From the NCBI GenBank assembly GCA_031292575.1, contig JARLGX010000002.1, positions 1 through 64,000 on the forward strand: a DNA stretch of 64,000 nucleotides, written 5' to 3'. The stretch is from Paludibacter sp. (GTDB taxonomy: Bacteria > Bacteroidota > Bacteroidia > Bacteroidales > Paludibacteraceae). Below, one piece after another: positions 35,059-44,267 of this stretch (the first letter of the stretch is position 1; the number at the start of each line of letters is the position of its first letter). The position numbers were made by a program, and so were the translations under genes. The notes beneath the pieces were generated by a model. It was given only the letters and a program-made list of their open reading frames with translations, had not been told where the DNA came from and searched no databases.

Positions 35059-36978
35059 ATGGATAAAAATACAATTCTGGGTTTTATATTGATTGCACTT
35101 ATTTTTGTTGGATATATGCAACTTACCAAACCGAGCGAGAAAGAAATTGCTGAAAGAAAACGCTACAATGATTCGATTGCTCTGGTTCAACAAAATAAAC
35201 CTGATTTAGCATCTGTCAAAGCTTCAAACGGAACAGCTGTTGCTAAAGATTCAGTAACAGTAAATGATACAACTTCGAAGGCTAAAAATGCAGATACTTT
35301 TGGTGAATTCAGTGCTTCATCGCAAGGAGTAGAAAAGTTTTACACATTAGAAAATTCACTTATAAAAATAACACTAAGCAGTAAAGGTGGAAGAATTTAT
35401 TCAGTTCAATTAAAAAAGTATTCAAAACGCGATTCATTAAACCAAAATCATCCATTGATTTTATTTGATGCCAATGAAAGTAACTTAGGCTTTACTTTTG
35501 TGACTAACAATAATCGGGTGATAAACAGTTCTAATTTATTTTTTGAACCAGTTTCGGGGATTACTAAAGATTCAAAAGGAAATCAAACGCTTATTTTTCG
35601 GCTGAAAACTGTTGGGGCTGCTTACATGGATTTTGCATATACACTCCCATCAGACAATTATATGCTAAGTTTTGGTATAAAAGCCAATGGAATGAACACA
35701 GTAATGCCTGCGGGAATAAATTCGTTAGACATGCAGTGGTCTTCTAAAATTCGCCAACAAGAAATAGGACGCAAATTTGAAGATCGCTATTCATCACTTC
35801 AATACAAATATGAGGCTGAAAGTGCTGTAGAGAAACTTAGTGAAAGCAAAAATGACGAAAAAAAACTCGAGAACAAAGTAAAATGGATTGCCTTTAAAGA
35901 TCAGTTTTTCAGTAGTATCTTAATTGCTAATGATGCAATGAATTCTACTACACTAAAAAGCACGCTTGAAAGTGAGAACTCAGGTTATTTAAAAGATTAC
36001 TCGGCCGAAATGTCTGTTCCTTTTGACCCAACAGGAAAAATGCCAACAACATTCAGATGGTTTTTTGGACCAGACCAATACAAAGTACTTGCAGCCTATG
36101 ATAAGGGCGTAAAAGGAGACTCAAAATTACGACTGAATAATTTAATTCCACTTGGTTGGGGAATTTTTGGATGGGTAAATCGCTTCGCAATTATTCCAAT
36201 GTTCAACTTTTTCAGCATGTTTATGAGTAATTTCGGTTTGATTATTTTATTGATGACCGTAGTTATTAAACTAGTATTATTTCCACTAACGTACAAATCA
36301 TATATTTCAAGTGCCAAAATGCGGGTATTGAAACCTGAAATTGATGAAATCAATGCTCGCATTCCTGCCGACAAAGCAATGGAACGTCAAAAAGCGACAA
36401 CAGAATTATATAATAAAGTAGGTGTTAGTCCTTTAAGTGGGTGTATACCTTCTTTGTTACAGATGCCAATTCTGTTTGCAATGTTTAGTTTCTTTCCTGC
36501 TGCAATTGAGTTACGTCAACAAAGTTTCCTTTGGGCACCAGATTTATCGGCTTACGATTCAATTATGAAACTGCCGTTTACTGTCCCTTTTGGATTTGGT
36601 AATCATGTAAGCTTGTTTTGTTTGCTAATGACTGCAACCAATATTGTTTTCACGAAACTCAACATGGCCAATCAAACTACTACTGACCAACCCGGTGGTG
36701 CTATGATGAAATGGATGATGTACTTAATGCCACTTATGTTCTTATTTATGTTCAACAATTATGCATCAGGTTTGAGTTATTACTATTTTATTTCCACATT
36801 GATTTCAATTATTCAAACTTATGCTATCCGTGCCACTGTTGACGAAAAGAAAATGCTTGCTCAACTACACGCTAAACGCAACAATAGTAGTAAAAATCCT
36901 CCTAAAAAGGCAGGGTTTATGGAACGTTTGGAAAAAATGCAGCGTGAACAACAAAAGACTGTCCAAAAACGCAAATAA
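35059..36978 (+). CDS. yidC: Membrane protein insertase YidC
   Basis: Inserts and folds inner-membrane proteins with or without Sec. It has 639 residues. An N-terminal membrane helix (4-20) is followed by the large periplasmic beta-sandwich domain typical of Gram-negatives (about 95-355), and a C-terminal insertase core of five helices (from about 360; SPLSGCIPSLLQMPILFAMF and NNYASGLSYYYFISTLIS). A basic tail (AKRNNSSKNPPKK ... VQKRK) may contact the ribosome. Its neighbours pyrG and gldB point to a conserved Bacteroidota arrangement. Confidence 0.96.
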   Translation: MDKNTILGFILIALIFVGYMQLTKPSEKEIAERKRYNDSIALVQQNKPDLASVKASNGTAVAKDSVTVNDTTSKAKNADTFGEFSASSQGVEKFYTLENSLIKITLSSKGGRIYSVQLKKYSKRDSLNQNHPLILFDANESNLGFTFVTNNNRVINSSNLFFEPVSGITKDSKGNQTLIFRLKTVGAAYMDFAYTLPSDNYMLSFGIKANGMNTVMPAGINSLDMQWSSKIRQQEIGRKFEDRYSSLQYKYEAESAVEKLSESKNDEKKLENKVKWIAFKDQFFSSILIANDAMNSTTLKSTLESENSGYLKDYSAEMSVPFDPTGKMPTTFRWFFGPDQYKVLAAYDKGVKGDSKLRLNNLIPLGWGIFGWVNRFAIIPMFNFFSMFMSNFGLIILLMTVVIKLVLFPLTYKSYISSAKMRVLKPEIDEINARIPADKAMERQKATTELYNKVGVSPLSGCIPSLLQMPILFAMFSFFPAAIELRQQSFLWAPDLSAYDSIMKLPFTVPFGFGNHVSLFCLLMTATNIVFTKLNMANQTTTDQPGGAMMKWMMYLMPLMFLFMFNNYASGLSYYYFISTLISIIQTYAIRATVDEKKMLAQLHAKRNNSSKNPPKKAGFMERLEKMQREQQKTVQKRK

Positions 36979-36999
36979 TTAAAATACACCTATATTAAG

Positions 37000-37042
37000 A
37001 AGCGCAATATGCAAATTTACATTTTGCGTTTGCGCTTTTTTT
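37000..37042 (+). terminator. Terminator after yidC
   Basis: AAGCGCAA (37000-37007) pairs with TTGCGCTT (37030-37037); inner ATGCAAAT / ATTTTGCG pairs extend the stem with a bulge. A T-run follows at 37036-37042. Confidence 0.75.
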
Positions 37043-37063
37043 ATCAATATTTTCTAAGGAAGG

Positions 37064-38083
37064 ATGAAAATGAAAAAAAAACACGTAATTATAATTTATT
37101 CTTTGGGATTAATATGCTTACTCGGATCATGCAGCAGTGGAAATCGATTCAAAATTGACACTTCAAAAAACAGAGTTGAAGTAAAAATTCACAGATTCGA
37201 TAAAGATTTACTTTCAATTGACACTACAAACATGGCAGCCGGAATCGATAGCTTATATGCCCGCTATCCCGATTTTTTGCCTGTTTACACAAACGAAATT
37301 CTGGATACTACATCCAGCGATACTGCTACTGTCAAGCATTTGTTTCACGAATTTCTTACGGATACACTATTTTCAAAAGTAAACCAGAAAGAACGCGAAA
37401 TTTATTCTAACGTTTCTGATATTGAGAAAAAAGTCTCGGATGCCTACACATATATTCATTATTATTTCCCCAGGGTAAAGCTTCCCGAAATTTATTTTTT
37501 TGTTTCTGGATTCAATCGTTCAATTATGATGAATGATAAATTTATTGGAATGGGCACCGATCTGTATTTAGGAAGCAATTATCCGCTTTACAAGGATTAT
37601 ACGTACCAATATATGATTCCAAATATGAAGCGGGAATGCGTTGCTACAGATTTGGTGTCAGCAACTCTATTCAGAATGTTTGTTATGAATAGTTCCGAAT
37701 ATAGATTATTGGACAACATGCTTTTCCGTGGAAAGGTAATGTATCTTTTATCGGTTTTTATGCCAAATGAAAAACCGGAAAATCTTATGGGTTACAGCCC
37801 TGAACAATGGAAATGGTGCAAAAAAAATGAAAGGCAAATTTGGGCTTATGTAATTGATCAGAAGCATCTGTTTTCAACTGATATACAACTTATTCGAAAA
37901 TACATGAACGATGCACCGTTCACGGCTCCTGTTTCACAAGATTCTCCGGGAAGACTTGGAACATGGCTTGGCTGGCAAATTGTGGAAAGTTATATGAATA
38001 AAAATCCGAAAATAAGCCTTACTGATTTGATGAACGAAAATAATTATCAGAAAATGCTTGAAAATTCAGGATTCAAACCTTAA
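37064..38083 (+). CDS. gldB: Gliding motility lipoprotein GldB
   Basis: 339-residue lipoprotein with a lipobox at Cys23 (LICLLGSC). Family features include the segment VEVKIHRFDKDLLSID, the DSLYARYPDFLPVY motif and MGTDLYLGSNYPLYKDY. GldB is needed for gliding and T9SS function in Flavobacterium; it is present in many non-gliding Bacteroidota. The fold relates to a zinc-peptidase superfamily, but I see no HExxH, so it is probably not catalytic. It stands downstream of yidC but separated by a terminator. Confidence 0.88.
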   Translation: MKMKKKHVIIIYSLGLICLLGSCSSGNRFKIDTSKNRVEVKIHRFDKDLLSIDTTNMAAGIDSLYARYPDFLPVYTNEILDTTSSDTATVKHLFHEFLTDTLFSKVNQKEREIYSNVSDIEKKVSDAYTYIHYYFPRVKLPEIYFFVSGFNRSIMMNDKFIGMGTDLYLGSNYPLYKDYTYQYMIPNMKRECVATDLVSATLFRMFVMNSSEYRLLDNMLFRGKVMYLLSVFMPNEKPENLMGYSPEQWKWCKKNERQIWAYVIDQKHLFSTDIQLIRKYMNDAPFTAPVSQDSPGRLGTWLGWQIVESYMNKNPKISLTDLMNENNYQKMLENSGFKP

Positions 38084-38086
38084 AAA

Positions 38087-38115
38087 AAGACCTACTCGTA
38101 AAACGAGTAGGTCTT
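38087..38115 (-). terminator. Terminator between gldB and ferredoxin
   Basis: A 13-bp perfect stem, AAGACCTACTCGT / ACGAGTAGGTCTT, with a 3-nt loop. On the minus strand it is followed by TTTTTTT, so it mainly serves the ferredoxin gene; it may also stop gldB transcripts. Confidence 0.85.
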
Positions 38116-38139
38116 AATTATAAATCGAGGTATCCATTT

Positions 38140-38307
38140 TTATGCTGGACTGATTGCTTCTGAAGGACAAACATCGGCACATGTGCCACAATCTGTGCAA
38201 ACATCAGCGTCAATTACATAGATATCACCTTCTGAAATCGCTTCAACAGGACATTCGCTGATGCATGAACCGCAAGCAATACAATCTTCTGAAATTACGT
38301 AAGCCAT
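38140..38307 (-). CDS. 2[4Fe-4S] ferredoxin, 55 aa
   Basis: Small cytoplasmic electron carrier with two low-potential cubane clusters. It starts MAYVISEDCIACGSC and carries two CxxCxxCxxxCP motifs (CIACGSCISECP and CTDCGTCADVCP), the clostridial-type arrangement. The second half repeats the first, as in ancestral duplicated ferredoxins. Such a ferredoxin suits anaerobic metabolism (pyruvate:ferredoxin oxidoreductase, hydrogenase, corrinoid activation). CAAAAGTA at 38345-38352 reads TACTTTTG on its strand, a clear -7 element. It is monocistronic, with its own terminator downstream. Confidence 0.96.
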   Translation of the reverse strand: MAYVISEDCIACGSCISECPVEAISEGDIYVIDADVCTDCGTCADVCPSEAISPA

Positions 38308-38746
38308 TTTTCTTTATATTTTTTGTTAGTACTAATTAGTTCTGCAAAAGTATAACTTTTTCCAGACCAAAAAAAACTTTTCAAATGTTTTTTTAATTCC
38401 AATAGTTAAAAGCAGAGACTTGTTCATTTTTTTTAATATTTTGCACATTCAACTTTTCAATCCAAAGCTTATTAAACTTACCGGATTTGTACAAAATAAT
38501 CTTTTTTTAAAGTGAATGGAATTATTTGCCTAAAATTAAATATTAATTTTATAACCTTCCTTATTCCAGACAGATAAATTCATATTACATTTATATTAAA
38601 TTTATAAGAATTTATGATTACATTAAATAGTTTTAGTACTTTTGCAGTGGTCAAATTTAGACGTAAACAATAAAACTGGATAACAATTATTCATTAACTA
38701 GGATTTAAACAAGTAATAAATTATTATTTACAAAAAACATTTTGTC
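38308..38746. other. Divergent intergenic region, ferredoxin / phosphate transport genes
   Basis: 439 nt of very AT-rich DNA with no ORF of note. It carries a -7 element for the ferredoxin at 38352-38345 (minus) and the DUF47/Pit promoter at 38613-38644 (plus). The long untranslated leader before 38747 shows no riboswitch that I recognise. Confidence 0.7.
38613..38644 (+). promoter_or_regulatory. Promoter of the DUF47-Pit operon
   Basis: TATG (38613-38616) and TACTTTTG (38637-38644) are separated by 20 bp. The -7 box is a full match, the -33 box has one mismatch. Confidence 0.7.
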
Positions 38747-39394
38747 ATGAACAATTCATTTCTCAACAAATTCACTCCAAAAGAGCCAAAATTTTTTCCA
38801 ATATTAAAAGAAATGGCAGACGTAATACTGGTTGCGTCAGATCTTATAATTGAATGTGTACAAAATAGTGATCATGAAAAAGCAATTGAATACTATAAAA
38901 AAATTAAAGAACAAGAGCGAAAAGGAGATGCGCTATCTGCAAAGATTTTTGATGAATTAAACACCACGTTTATTACTCCTTTTGATCGTGAAGATATTCA
39001 TCATTTAGCTGACAGATTAGATGATGTTACCGATTTTATTAATAGTTGCGCTAAACGAATCGTTCTCTACAACCCAAAACAAATACCTTCCAGTGCTGTA
39101 GAAATGGCAAATTTTATTAGAGAATCTGCGCTTTGTATTGGGAAAGCTGTTGACGAATTGGATGTTTTGAAAAAGAATTCAAAAAAAATCAAAGAATATT
39201 GTGTGGATTTGCACGTTATTGAAAATAAAGCAGATGATGTTTATGAAAATTTCTTAATTGATTTATTTGAAAACCAGAAAGATGCTGTAGAAATTATCAA
39301 GTTGAAAGAAATAATGAATGAACTTGAAAGAGCAACAGATGCGGCCGAATATGTAGGTAAAATTATTAAAACTATTATTGTAAAATACGCATAA
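38747..39394 (+). CDS. DUF47/PhoU-like phosphate transport accessory protein
   Basis: 215-residue all-helical cytoplasmic protein of the DUF47 (Pit accessory, PhoU-like) family. Typical pieces are EKAIEYYKKIKEQERKGDAL, TFITPFDREDIHHLADRLDDVTDFI and the late ERATDAAEYVGKIIKTI. The conserved Asp/Glu sets probably bind metal, as in PhoU. It lies 16 nt before the Pit-type transporter, the standard pairing, and is thought to regulate it. It has a strong promoter upstream. Confidence 0.92.
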   Translation: MNNSFLNKFTPKEPKFFPILKEMADVILVASDLIIECVQNSDHEKAIEYYKKIKEQERKGDALSAKIFDELNTTFITPFDREDIHHLADRLDDVTDFINSCAKRIVLYNPKQIPSSAVEMANFIRESALCIGKAVDELDVLKKNSKKIKEYCVDLHVIENKADDVYENFLIDLFENQKDAVEIIKLKEIMNELERATDAAEYVGKIIKTIIVKYA

Positions 39395-39410
39395 TAATCG
39401 AAGAAAACCC

Positions 39411-40427
39411 ATGACGCTTTTAATAACCATAATCGTATTGGCACTTTTTTTCGACTATACAAACGGGTTTCACGATGCAGCAAATTCTATAGCAACAATC
39501 GTGTCAACCAAAGTGCTTACTCCTTTTCAGGCTGTTCTTTGGGCAGCATTTTTTAATTTCGCTGCATTTTTTGTTGCAAAATATGTAATTGGTGAATTTG
39601 GAATTGCCAATACAGTTTCGAAAACTGTTTACGAACAATTCATTACCCTTCCTGTAATTTTCTCGGGTATAGTTGCAGCAATTATTTGGAATTTAGCCAC
39701 TTGGTGGCTTGGGATTCCATCATCTTCCTCCCATACATTAATTGGAGGTTTTGCTGGTGCCGCTATAATGCATGGAGGATTTAAAGCCGTTCAAAACAGT
39801 GTAATTATAAAAATTACCACTTTTATTGTTTTAGCTCCATTTATTGGATTGGTTATTTCGGCCGTATTATCCATTATAATTTATTATCTCTGCCGCAAAG
39901 TTAACCCACATAAAGCTAATAATTGGTTTAAACATTTGCAATTAGTTTCATCGGGTTTGCTAAGTATTGGACACGGGTTAAATGATTCACAGAAAGTGAT
40001 GGGAATCATTGCAGCTGCCTTGATTGCTGCTCACCAGCTTGGGCTCAGTGTTGGCATTCAATCTATGTCACAAATGCCCGATTGGGTTCCATTTGCATGC
40101 TTCACCATGATTTCGCTGGGAACTATGTCAGGAGGATGGAGAATTGTAAAAACAATGGGATCAAGAATAACAAAAGTATCACCATTCGAAGGTGTAACTG
40201 CAGAAACCGCTGGTGCGATAACACTTTTCATTACTGAAATTTTAAAAATTCCGGTAAGTACAACGCACACCATTACAGGTGCAATCATTGGAGTTGGTTC
40301 AGTGAAACGACTATCGGCTGTAAGGTGGGGTGTTACCAGAAATCTTTTGGTTGCCTGGCTGCTAACAATCCCTGTAAGTGGTGCATTAGCTGCTTTGATT
40401 TTTTACTTAGTTGGAGGAATTATTTAA
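39411..40427 (+). CDS. Inorganic phosphate transporter, Pit family
   Basis: 338-residue inner-membrane low-affinity phosphate transporter. It has about ten membrane helices and the two inverted Pit signatures: NGFHDAANSIATIVSTKVLT near the start and SIGHGLNDSQKVMGIIAAAL in the middle; also SSSHTLIGG and STTHTITGAIIG. Metal-phosphate complexes are symported with protons or sodium. It forms an operon with the DUF47 gene and ends at a hairpin terminator. Confidence 0.95.
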   Translation: MTLLITIIVLALFFDYTNGFHDAANSIATIVSTKVLTPFQAVLWAAFFNFAAFFVAKYVIGEFGIANTVSKTVYEQFITLPVIFSGIVAAIIWNLATWWLGIPSSSSHTLIGGFAGAAIMHGGFKAVQNSVIIKITTFIVLAPFIGLVISAVLSIIIYYLCRKVNPHKANNWFKHLQLVSSGLLSIGHGLNDSQKVMGIIAAALIAAHQLGLSVGIQSMSQMPDWVPFACFTMISLGTMSGGWRIVKTMGSRITKVSPFEGVTAETAGAITLFITEILKIPVSTTHTITGAIIGVGSVKRLSAVRWGVTRNLLVAWLLTIPVSGALAALIFYLVGGII

Positions 40428-40449
40428 AAAAATAGCGATTTAATGAATT

Positions 40450-40482
40450 AAGGTTGTTTCATGGAGGAACAACCTTTTTTTT
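40450..40482 (+). terminator. Terminator of the DUF47-Pit operon
   Basis: AAGGTTGTT (40450-40458) pairs with AACAACCTT (40468-40476) across a 9-nt loop, followed by a run of T. Confidence 0.85.
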
Positions 40483-40599
40483 AATTTTAGTATTGAATAT
40501 CTGTAAACTTCGAATAATCTAATTACTTCGTTAGTTACTTTCATTGTGCAATAATCATTTTTTTTGTACGTTTGTATTTTACATAACTTGTAATTCAAT

Positions 40600-41292
40600 A
40601 TGCTAAAAACCAAAATCAATAAATTAACTATACTTGTTTCTGTTTTATTGGGGTTGTCATTTACTGCTAAATCGCAAGGAAATCTTCCATATGTTGATGG
40701 CAAACTAATTCATTTTGGATTTTCGTTAGGGTTAAATGCAATGGATTTCAAGGTAACGCCAAAATCAGATTCTGTTAATGCCCGTGTTTCAACATTAAAT
40801 CCAGGCTTTTCTGTAGGAATAATAAGCGACTTGAGATTAAACAGGTATTTAAATTTGCGATTTAATCCTACATTACATTTTGGGGAACGCCAATTGAGTT
40901 ATTTTCCAAAAACTGGCAATGACTCCATAATAATTTCATCAATTCCAATAAATTTACCTATTTACCTAAAATACAGTGCTGAACGAAAAGGAAATTTTCG
41001 TCCTTATTTAATTTGGGGTGCTGGCATTTCATTTGATTTTGCAACAAATAAAGAAAATCCGGTACTGTTGAAACCTGTAGATTTGTTTACTGAGTTTGGC
41101 GTGGGCTGCGATATTTACTTTCTATTCTTTAAACTAGCTCCTGAACTTAAATACTCGGTGGGTTTCAATAATATTTTTACACCTCTTGATCAACGAAACG
41201 CAGGACAAATATTAGGCCCAAATCAGAGATTTTCATCTGCACTTTCAGGTTTAAAATCTCGTATGTTGACACTTACATTTAATTTTGAATAA
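40600..41292 (+). CDS. porT: PorT/SprT family T9SS outer-membrane protein
   Basis: 230-residue outer-membrane beta-barrel of the PorT/SprT family, required for T9SS secretion in Porphyromonas and gliding in Flavobacterium. It has a signal peptide (1-25, ending TAKSQ) then the family segment NLPYVDGKLIHFGFSLGLNAMDF, alternating strands (YLNLRFNPTLHFGERQ, NLPIYLKYSAERKGNFRPYL) and a C-terminal strand ending in aromatic Phe (LTLTFNFE). It is monocistronic here, between Pit and a convergent small gene. Confidence 0.87.
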   Translation: MLKTKINKLTILVSVLLGLSFTAKSQGNLPYVDGKLIHFGFSLGLNAMDFKVTPKSDSVNARVSTLNPGFSVGIISDLRLNRYLNLRFNPTLHFGERQLSYFPKTGNDSIIISSIPINLPIYLKYSAERKGNFRPYLIWGAGISFDFATNKENPVLLKPVDLFTEFGVGCDIYFLFFKLAPELKYSVGFNNIFTPLDQRNAGQILGPNQRFSSALSGLKSRMLTLTFNFE

Positions 41293-41336
41293 ATAAAATC
41301 ACACAAAAGTCAACTTAAATTACATTATTCGTAAAA

Positions 41337-41615
41337 TTATAGTCCTTCAATTCGTTTAATTATTTTGTCCATTTCAAGTTGCCAATCACTAAATAACTTT
41401 CGAAAATAAGCTTTTACTATTGTGGGATTTTCTTTTCCATCAGGGCGGTTTGAGCGCAATACGAATTCACGATTTAATGCCATAATATCAACAACCAAGT
41501 CATCAACTTTCTTATTATCAATATCTTTCGACATTAAACAACGAAAATAAATATCTGTGATTAATTCTGAAGAAACAAATTTAATTGTTTGTTTCAATTT
41601 TCTACGACTTGACAT
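41337..41615 (-). CDS. Small conserved Bacteroidota protein of unknown function
   Basis: 92-residue soluble, helical, charged protein (MSSRRKLKQTIKFVSSELITD ...). It resembles small conserved proteins seen in Bacteroidota that start with a Lys/Arg-rich segment followed by an S-E-L helix; I know no function. No membrane segment, metal site or catalytic motif is visible. It is convergent with porT and divergent from the beta-helix lipoprotein gene. Confidence 0.75.
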   Translation of the reverse strand: MSSRRKLKQTIKFVSSELITDIYFRCLMSKDIDNKKVDDLVVDIMALNREFVLRSNRPDGKENPTIVKAYFRKLFSDWQLEMDKIIKRIEGL

Positions 41616-41743
41616 GTTAGTGTTCTTTTGATGTTTATAACCACAAATGTAAGCCTAAATTATGATAAAGACATCTTTTTAGTGTAAATTTGTCGAAAAA
41701 ATAATCAATCATTATTTCAGTTTTTACCTAAGCAAAATAAAGT

Positions 41744-43213
41744 ATGATTCCAATTTTTGATAATATAAAATTATTACTCTTCAGTATTTCTTTATTATTC
41801 ATTAGTTTTAGTTTCAGCGCTTGTAATGATAATATTTATTCTACTAACCCAAAAGACAGACTTTCATTTTCATCAGACACACTTACTTTCGACACTGTTT
41901 TTACTACCATAGGTAGTGCGACATCAAAAATTATGATTTATAACCGCAACAATGTGGCACTAAAAATAAGTCATATAGGAATTGCAGGTGGAAAAGAATC
42001 TTCATTTAAAATCAACGTTGATGGGAGTCTGAATACTAATAACCAATTTGATAATGTAGAAATTGGTGCCAAGGACAGCCTGTACGTTTTTGTAGCTGTA
42101 AATGTCAATCCAACTAGTTCTAACTCACCGGTATTTATTCGTGATTCAATTGTTTTTCAGACAAATGGCATAAATCAAAGTGTAAAACTTCAGGCTTTTG
42201 GCCAAGATGTAAAGATTTTTAGAAACAAATATATTCTGAATGACACGACATTAACTTCGGAAAAGCCATACATTGTATATGGTTACCTGGCAATTGACAC
42301 TGCCAAAACTCTAACCATTAATCCGGGATGCAAATTTTATTTTCATAATAATGCCAACCTAATTGTTTATGGTAACCTGAAAGCAGAAGGTACTGCCGAA
42401 GCACCTATCAGTATGAGAGGCGATAGACTGGACAACGTAAAGTTTTCAACACCATTCCCTTACAATAATGTTTCTGGACAATGGGGAGGATTGTATTTAC
42501 TTTGGGAAGGCGGGAATCATACATTACAGCATGTAAATTTGAACAGTGGATATGTTGGAGTTTATTTTTCAAATAGCAATAGAAATAGCATTCCAAATCT
42601 TGAAATTAATGACTGCCGCATTCAAAACTTTCTGTTATATGGATTAATTGTTGAAAACGGAAATGTTCAGGTCACAAATACAGAAATTTCAAATTCAAGC
42701 AGCTATAGTGTCTTGCTAAGCGGAGGAAAACACACATTTATTCAAAGTACAATTGCCAATTATTTCGACAATAGCAGCATACAACCCGTTTCTCGGGACG
42801 GAAAACCTGCAGTAATGATTATGAATCTAAATCGTGTGTCACCTATGGAATCAGTATTTAGAAATTGTATTATCAGTGGAAGCGCCGATAATGAATTTAG
42901 TCTGGCTTCGCTATACTTAAAGCAATACAATGGAATCTTCGATCATTGTTACATTCGTAAACCCGATTCGTTAAATTTACCTCAATTTACAAATATCCGT
43001 TGGTCTCAAAAAAACGACAATATTTTTAAAAGTGTCAGTTACAATTTAGATAAAAATACTTATTTCGATTTTAGTCTTGATTCTCTATCTCCGGCTCGTG
43101 GGTTAGCCAATCCTACTACGGCTGCACAGTTTCCAATCGATTTAAATGGCAATAACCGACTTGTTGGAAATAAGCCCGATGCCGGAGCTTACCAATGGGA
43201 ACCAACCAAATAA
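41744..43213 (+). CDS. Lipoprotein with right-handed beta-helix fold, unknown function
   Basis: 489-residue predicted lipoprotein: signal peptide with lipobox FSAC (Cys28). An N-terminal Ig-like domain (about 40-160; SSDTLTFDTVFTTIGSATSK) is followed by an extended region of short, repeated beta strands (about 165-430; GNLKAEGTAEAPI, GLIVENGNVQVTNTEISNSSS) consistent with a parallel beta-helix, as in surface polysaccharide-binding or lyase-like proteins. No lyase catalytic triad is identifiable. The C-terminus (SPARGLANPT ... DLNGNNRLVGNKPDAGAYQ) is a common ending in such beta-helix proteins. It precedes a secreted nuclease-type gene by a few bases. Confidence 0.82.
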   Translation: MIPIFDNIKLLLFSISLLFISFSFSACNDNIYSTNPKDRLSFSSDTLTFDTVFTTIGSATSKIMIYNRNNVALKISHIGIAGGKESSFKINVDGSLNTNNQFDNVEIGAKDSLYVFVAVNVNPTSSNSPVFIRDSIVFQTNGINQSVKLQAFGQDVKIFRNKYILNDTTLTSEKPYIVYGYLAIDTAKTLTINPGCKFYFHNNANLIVYGNLKAEGTAEAPISMRGDRLDNVKFSTPFPYNNVSGQWGGLYLLWEGGNHTLQHVNLNSGYVGVYFSNSNRNSIPNLEINDCRIQNFLLYGLIVENGNVQVTNTEISNSSSYSVLLSGGKHTFIQSTIANYFDNSSIQPVSRDGKPAVMIMNLNRVSPMESVFRNCIISGSADNEFSLASLYLKQYNGIFDHCYIRKPDSLNLPQFTNIRWSQKNDNIFKSVSYNLDKNTYFDFSLDSLSPARGLANPTTAAQFPIDLNGNNRLVGNKPDAGAYQWEPTK

Positions 43214-43220
43214 AACGCTT

Positions 43221-44249
43221 ATGAAAAATATAATTACTTTACAATTTGTTTTGTTTTTGACCTTTCAGCTTCATGCACAAAAAAATGAAAAACAAAATTT
43301 CAAAATAATGAGCTACAATGTTGAAAATTTCTATGATTGCGTCCATGATTCTTTAATTAATGATAATGAATTTTTGCCATCAGGGATGCGAGCATGGAAT
43401 TTTACAAAATATAAAAAGAAACAAGCCAATATAGCCAAAGTGATTACAGCCGTTGGTGGCTGGGATGCACCGGCATTAGTGGGTCTGTGCGAAGTAGAAA
43501 ATGACAAATGTTTGTATGACTTGACTCATTATTCAGGTCTAAAAAACCTCAGATATAAATATTTACATCATGAATCTCCCGATCCAAGGGGAATTGACGT
43601 AGCTTTACTGTATCAGCCAAATCAGTTCAGGCCAATACATGATGAAGCAATCAAAATTCGCTATCCGCAAGCCCCTGCAAGCAGAACGCGCGATATTTTA
43701 TATGCTTCAGGTGTTATTCCGTCAGGTGACACTTTACACATTTTTGTATGTCATTTTCCCTCGCGATTAGGTGGAGAAATGGAATCGGAAGATAAAAGGA
43801 TATATGTGGCTTCGGTGGTTCGAAGTAAAGTTGATAGTCTTTTCGCTGTTAAAAGCCATCCAAATATTGTTATTATGGGCGATTTTAATGATTTTCCGAC
43901 AAATGCGAGTATTTCTGAAATAATGAAAGCAAGACCAATTTCAGATTCAATTTCCTCACATTGTTTATATAACCTGATGTATAAATTACATGCCGAAGGT
44001 AAAGGTTCGAATAAATATTTAGGCGATTGGGGTGCTTTAGACCAAATGATTATCTCAGGGAATTTACTAAATCCGAGAAATTCAATTTTTACAAGTCAAA
44101 GCAATTCTCATTTTTTTGATGCTGATTTTCTACTAGAAAATGATAATACATATTTAGGGAAACAACCTTTCAGAACTTATGCAGGCATGAAATATCAAGG
44201 CGGTTTTTCCGACCATTTGCCAATTTACACTGACTTTTGGTATTATTAG
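43221..44249 (+). CDS. Secreted endonuclease/exonuclease/phosphatase family protein
   Basis: 342-residue EEP-fold phosphoesterase, probably exported: signal peptide MKNIITLQFVLFLTFQLHA. Catalytic motifs: MSYNVENFYD (N), CEVEND (E), GDFNDFP (D-x-N) and SDHLPIY (D-H). I chose ATG 43221, which gives the signal peptide; an in-frame start further upstream would overlap the beta-helix gene without adding a domain. It could hydrolyse nucleic acids or phospho-sugars; substrate unknown. It lies 7 nt after the upstream gene. Confidence 0.9.
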   Translation: MKNIITLQFVLFLTFQLHAQKNEKQNFKIMSYNVENFYDCVHDSLINDNEFLPSGMRAWNFTKYKKKQANIAKVITAVGGWDAPALVGLCEVENDKCLYDLTHYSGLKNLRYKYLHHESPDPRGIDVALLYQPNQFRPIHDEAIKIRYPQAPASRTRDILYASGVIPSGDTLHIFVCHFPSRLGGEMESEDKRIYVASVVRSKVDSLFAVKSHPNIVIMGDFNDFPTNASISEIMKARPISDSISSHCLYNLMYKLHAEGKGSNKYLGDWGALDQMIISGNLLNPRNSIFTSQSNSHFFDADFLLENDNTYLGKQPFRTYAGMKYQGGFSDHLPIYTDFWYY

Positions 44250-44267
44250 AATTTTAAACTAAAAAAC

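Noticed and set aside
43146-43220. Upstream start for the secreted nuclease, overlapping the beta-helix gene
   Set aside because: The signal peptide begins at 43221 and the extra residues would be out-of-frame readings of the upstream gene's end.
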